Assembly: GCA_017479555.1 (NCBI GenBank)
Contig: JAFVCB010000058.1
Span: 1-38,213 of the forward strand
DNA from: Bacteroidaceae bacterium
GTDB taxonomy: Bacteria; Bacteroidota; Bacteroidia; Bacteroidales; Bacteroidaceae
Length of the DNA: 38,213 bases
Direction of reading: 5' to 3'
In this document: in pieces, positions 34,933-38,213 of the stretch
How the letters are laid out: every line of letters starts with the position of its first letter
How positions within the stretch are numbered: position 1 is the first letter of the stretch
Program-made: the position numbers and the translations under genes
Notes under the pieces: model-generated
Told to the model about the DNA's origin: nothing
Databases searched by the model: none
Seen by the model: only the letters and a program-made list of their open reading frames with translations

Positions 34933-35716
34933 ACCCACATCAACAGGCATGACGCTTCGCAGCGAAGGATTGGTGAAGCGGTATGGCAAACGTACCGTGG
35001 TCAACAACGTGTCGTTCGATGTCAAACAAGGCGAAATCGTGGGACTTCTCGGCCCCAACGGAGCAGGAAAGACCACCTCGTTCTACATGACCACAGGACT
35101 TGTAGTACCTAATGCGGGACATATCTATCTCGACAATCGCGACATCACAGACTATCCTGTCTACAAACGTGCGCAGGCAGGCATAGGCTATTTGGCACAA
35201 GAGGCCAGCGTGTTTCGCAAGATGACCGTAGAGGACAACATCAAGTCCGTACTCGAGATGACAGGCAAGCCCAAGGACTATCAGCGCGACAAGTTGGAGA
35301 GCCTCATCAAGGAGTTCCGCCTCGAAAAGGTACGGAAGAATACGGGCGACCGCCTCTCGGGCGGTGAACGTCGGCGCACCGAGATAGCCCGTTGCTTGGC
35401 CATCGACCCCAAGTTCATTATGCTCGACGAACCCTTTGCGGGTGTGGACCCCATCGCGGTGGAGGATATACAATACATCGTTTGGAAGCTCAAAGACCGC
35501 AATATAGGTATTCTCATCACCGACCACAACGTGGAAGAGACGCTCTGTATCACCGAGCGCGCCTATCTGCTCTTTGAGGGTCGCATACTCTTTCACGGAA
35601 CGCCCGAGGAGCTTTCCGAAAACCAGGTGGTGCGCGACAAATATCTCACGAACAGTTTCAAGCTCCGCAAGAAAGACTTTCAGCTCATGGGACAGCAAAA
35701 AGACATCTTTGAGTAG
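34925..35716 (+). CDS. lptB: LPS export ABC transporter ATP-binding protein LptB
   Basis: LptB drives extraction of LPS from the inner membrane with LptF and LptG. From ATG 34925 the product has 263 residues; ATG 34949 (255 residues) is an alternative that avoids the overlap. Visible are Walker A GPNGAGKTTS (residues 43-52), signature LSGGERRRTEIARCLA, Walker B FIMLDEPFAGVDPIAVEDIQ and switch His in ITDHNVEETL. The QGEIVGLLGPNGAGKTTSFY and DEPFAGVDP patterns are typical of LptB rather than other ABC ATPases. Its coupling to an acyl-CoA ligase gene fits envelope lipid metabolism. Confidence 0.94.
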   Translation: MSEPTSTGMTLRSEGLVKRYGKRTVVNNVSFDVKQGEIVGLLGPNGAGKTTSFYMTTGLVVPNAGHIYLDNRDITDYPVYKRAQAGIGYLAQEASVFRKMTVEDNIKSVLEMTGKPKDYQRDKLESLIKEFRLEKVRKNTGDRLSGGERRRTEIARCLAIDPKFIMLDEPFAGVDPIAVEDIQYIVWKLKDRNIGILITDHNVEETLCITERAYLLFEGRILFHGTPEELSENQVVRDKYLTNSFKLRKKDFQLMGQQKDIFE

Positions 35717-35740
35717 CCGTCTTTCTCCATAATATAATAG

Positions 35741-35793
35741 AAAGCACATCCCGCTCATTATTTCCTTTGAGAAACATGAGCGGGATGTGCTTT
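35741..35793. terminator. Bidirectional terminator between lptB and alaS
   Basis: A perfect 18-bp stem (arms 35741-35758 and 35776-35793, 17-base loop) with T-rich flank on the plus strand and A-rich start on the other arm. It lies between convergent genes and could stop both. Confidence 0.88.
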
Positions 35794-35878
35794 TGTTTGC
35801 TCTAAAGCAGAAACGGTGTAGCGCGAGCGGCAGCTTGAACAAAACCTTCTGCTAGGCAAACCTACAATGTAGGTGAGT

Positions 35879-38213
35879 TTATAGCCCAGCTAACTCAATG
35901 ACTTTGGCAACTGCGGCTTCGAGGCCATTGATGTCCTTACCACCCGCTGTGGCGAAGTGAGGCGCACCACCGCCGCCGCCTTTGATGAGTTTGGCCGCTT
36001 CGCGTACCATGTTGCCTGCATGGAACTGACGCTCCTCGATGAGGTTCTTGCTAATCATCACTGTGAGCAACGGCTTGTCGGCAGCATGTGTGCCAAGTGC
36101 TACGAGTACGCCATCGGGCAGACTGGCTGCGATTTGGAAGGCCAAGTCTTTGGCCACATCGGGCTTGACTTCGGAGGGTAGTACACGACTGATGACTTTC
36201 ACGCCACCGCGATCCTCCGCGTGTTCTACCAACATGTCGCGCAGGCGCAGCGTTTGCTCCTTGACAAAGTTTTGCACTTGCTTTTGCAGTCCTGTGTTCT
36301 CCTCTATCGTTTTCTGAATGGCGGCAGTCAAGTCTTTGGCATTATTGAAGAAACCGCGCAGGGCTTCAATCATATCTTGCTGCGCATAGATCATCTCCTC
36401 GGCAGCCTTGCCCGTGATGGCCTCAATGCGGCGCACACCAGCGGCCACACTGCCTTCGCTCACAATGTGGAAGAACCCGATGCGTCCAGTACTCTTGACG
36501 TGGCAGCCGCCGCAAAACTCTACGCTGTCGGCAAACTTCACCACGCGCACCAAGTCGCCATATTTCTCGCCGAAGAGGGCTATGGCACCCAATTGCTGAG
36601 CCTCGGCAATAGGTAAATTGCGGAAGTCCTCCAAGGGAATGTCTTGGCGAATACGCGCATTGATTAAACGCTCCACTTGGCGAAGCTCTTCGGGTGTTAC
36701 TTTCTGGAAGTGGGAGAAGTCAAAGCGCAGGTAGTCGGGCGTGACGAGCGAACCTTTCTGCTCCACATGCGTGCCAAGTACCTCGCGCAGGGCTTGGTCG
36801 AGTAGGTGAGTGGCACTGTGGTTCGCCTCGCAGGCACGGCGTGCTTCCACGTTAACTTGGGCGGTGAAGTCTGCTGTGGCATCTTGGGGCAACGTCTTGG
36901 CAAAGTGTACCGTCACGCCATTCTCTTGCTTGGTGTCGAAGATTTCGATGCGCTCCGTGTCGTTGAAGAGTGTGCCTTTGTCGCCAACCTGTCCGCCCAT
37001 CTCAGCATAGAACGGGGTGGTGGACAGTACTATTTGGTGGTACGTTTGCTTCTTCTCTTTCACTTCGCGATAGCGCAATATCTGTGTGGGGAGTGTGGTG
37101 TGGTCGTATCCGTCGAACGAACTCTCGCCCTGCGAAAGCACCACCCAGTCGCCTGCCGTCTTGGCAGCCGCACCGCGTGCGCGTTCCTTTTGTTTCTGCA
37201 TCTCGGCATTGAATGCTGCTTCGTCCACTGTGAGACCCTGTTCGGCGCAGATGAGCTCTGTGAGGTCGAGTGGGAAACCAAAAGTATCGAAGAGCGTGAA
37301 AGCCTTGGTGCCATCAAGTACCGTGCTGCCTGCAGCTTTGGTGTCGCTGATGACCCCATCAAGCAGGGCGATACCCGTAGATAGCGTGCGGAGGAACGAC
37401 TCCTCTTCTTCGCGTATCACATTTGTGATGAGCGATTGCTGTGCCTTGAGCTCAGGATAGGCCGCGCCCATCTCGTTTACCAGCGTAGGCAGGAGCTTGT
37501 ATATAAAAGCCTCGGACTGCTCCAAATACGTGTAGGCATAGCGCACAGCGCGGCGCAGGATGCGACGAATCACGTAGCCCGCCTTCGCGTTTGAGGGAAG
37601 TTGGCCGTCGGCAATGCTGAAAGCGATGGCGCGAAGGTGGTCGGCTACCACACGCATAGCGATGTCTACCATCTCACCAGAGCCATAGGCCTTACCGCTG
37701 AGGCTCTCAATGGTGCGAATGATGGGCTGGAACACGTCGGTGTCGTAGTTCGACTTTTTGCCCTGCAACACCATACACAGACGCTCGAAGCCCATGCCCG
37801 TGTCGATTACCTTTTTAGGCAGAGGTTGTAGCGAGCCGTCGGCCATCCGATTGTATTGCATGAACACTAAGTTCCAAATCTCGATGACTTGAGGGTTGTC
37901 CTTGTTTACAAGGGATGCACCAGGCGTTTTAGCCTTCTCGTCATCGTCGCGAAGGTCTATGTGGATTTCCGAGCAAGGTCCACAGGGGCCTGTGTCGCCC
38001 ATCTCCCAGAAGTTGTCGTGCTTGTTGCCATTGATGATGTGATCCTCGGGGAAGAACTCCGCCCAGTAGCCAGCAGCCTCATCGTCGCGCGTAAGCCCCT
38101 CGTCGGGAGCGCCCTCAAAGACGGTGACGTAGAGTATCGAGGGATCTACGCCTAACACCTTGACAAGAAACTCGTAGGAATATTTTATGGCTTCCTTCTT
38201 GAAATAGTCGCCA
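35879..38213 (-). CDS. alaS: Alanyl-tRNA synthetase (N-terminus cut by window edge)
   Basis: The frame stays open to the right edge; 777 residues are visible and roughly the first hundred are missing. The first complete codons read [16 protein letters not shown], part of the class II catalytic core, followed by [15 protein letters not shown]. The editing domain has NHSATHLL (HxxxH) and [15 protein letters not shown] (the distal metal-binding Cys and His). The C-terminal DHHA1 domain ends [16 protein letters not shown]. All the parts needed for charging and proofreading Ala-tRNA are present in the visible portion. It converges on lptB with a shared terminator between them. Confidence 0.98.
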   Translation of the reverse strand, partial: GDYFKKEAIKYSYEFLVKVLGVDPSILYVTVFEGAPDEGLTRDDEAAGYWAEFFPEDHIINGNKHDNFWEMGDTGPCGPCSEIHIDLRDDDEKAKTPGASLVNKDNPQVIEIWNLVFMQYNRMADGSLQPLPKKVIDTGMGFERLCMVLQGKKSNYDTDVFQPIIRTIESLSGKAYGSGEMVDIAMRVVADHLRAIAFSIADGQLPSNAKAGYVIRRILRRAVRYAYTYLEQSEAFIYKLLPTLVNEMGAAYPELKAQQSLITNVIREEEESFLRTLSTGIALLDGVISDTKAAGSTVLDGTKAFTLFDTFGFPLDLTELICAEQGLTVDEAAFNAEMQKQKERARGAAAKTAGDWVVLSQGESSFDGYDHTTLPTQILRYREVKEKKQTYHQIVLSTTPFYAEMGGQVGDKGTLFNDTERIEIFDTKQENGVTVHFAKTLPQDATADFTAQVNVEARRACEANHSATHLLDQALREVLGTHVEQKGSLVTPDYLRFDFSHFQKVTPEELRQVERLINARIRQDIPLEDFRNLPIAEAQQLGAIALFGEKYGDLVRVVKFADSVEFCGGCHVKSTGRIGFFHIVSEGSVAAGVRRIEAITGKAAEEMIYAQQDMIEALRGFFNNAKDLTAAIQKTIEENTGLQKQVQNFVKEQTLRLRDMLVEHAEDRGGVKVISRVLPSEVKPDVAKDLAFQIAASLPDGVLVALGTHAADKPLLTVMISKNLIEERQFHAGNMVREAAKLIKGGGGGAPHFATAGGKDINGLEAAVAKVIELAGL

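Noticed and set aside
1..38213. tRNA or rRNA genes, insertion sequences, integrase genes
   Set aside because: I saw no cloverleaf-like sequence, rRNA signature, transposase or integrase. A dedicated covariance-model search could still find a small RNA gene I missed.

Overview
The window reads as a chromosomal segment of a Bacteroidota bacterium, most likely order Bacteroidales and probably Prevotellaceae-like. Four things point this way. At least nine sites match the Bacteroidetes -7 promoter element TAnnTTTGY. Conserved Bacteroidetes families are present (DUF4199, DUF6452/DUF6048-like proteins, a type 2 PyrF). Two lipoproteins carry an acidic run just after the lipid-anchored Cys. One secreted protein ends in the 'Y-LDGR-x-P-x-G-x-x-I' type of C-terminal tail common in this group. 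No species is claimed. Both ends of the window cut a gene: an M16 peptidase at the left and alaS at the right.

Layout. 1-3.5 kb (+): M16 zinc peptidase (5' truncated) and a small outer-membrane barrel. 3.9-8.3 kb (+): a lipoprotein and a secreted helical-repeat protein that overlap, then mannose-1-phosphate guanylyltransferase. 8.9-13.5 kb (-): RNase HII on its own promoter, then bcp-sufC-sufD-sufS, a Suf cluster without sufB. 13.7-17.5 kb (-): DUF4199 membrane protein, GT2 glycosyltransferase, DUF6452-like and DUF6048-like envelope proteins and ApbE, with the GT2-DUF6452-DUF6048 genes overlapping. 17.6-19.6 kb (-): phoH and purC, overlapping. 19.7-26.1 kb (+): a visibly AT-rich island of five genes I cannot assign to a known system: a 122-aa protein, a 706-aa parallel beta-helix protein with no signal peptide, two paralogues (290 and 283 aa) with near-identical N-terminal parts and divergent C-termini, and a 549-aa secreted protein. 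26.2-35.7 kb (+): pyrF, two lipoproteins with sulfatase-modifying-factor (FGE-like) domains, miaA, guaA, a long-chain acyl-CoA ligase and lptB. 35.9 kb to the end (-): alaS.

The flanks are mostly housekeeping functions (purine and pyrimidine synthesis, Fe-S assembly, tRNA modification and charging, LPS transport) mixed with envelope genes. The accessory content lies in the AT-rich island and the FGE-like lipoproteins after pyrF. The noncoding DNA is unusually structured: an 87-bp tandem duplication carrying the guaA promoter, about 21-bp intergenic repeats at three places, and a strong hairpin plus palindrome behind a promoter-like box downstream of guaA. The best candidate for something undescribed is the five-gene island. 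Its proteins have folds typical of extracellular proteins, yet four of the five lack a recognisable signal peptide.
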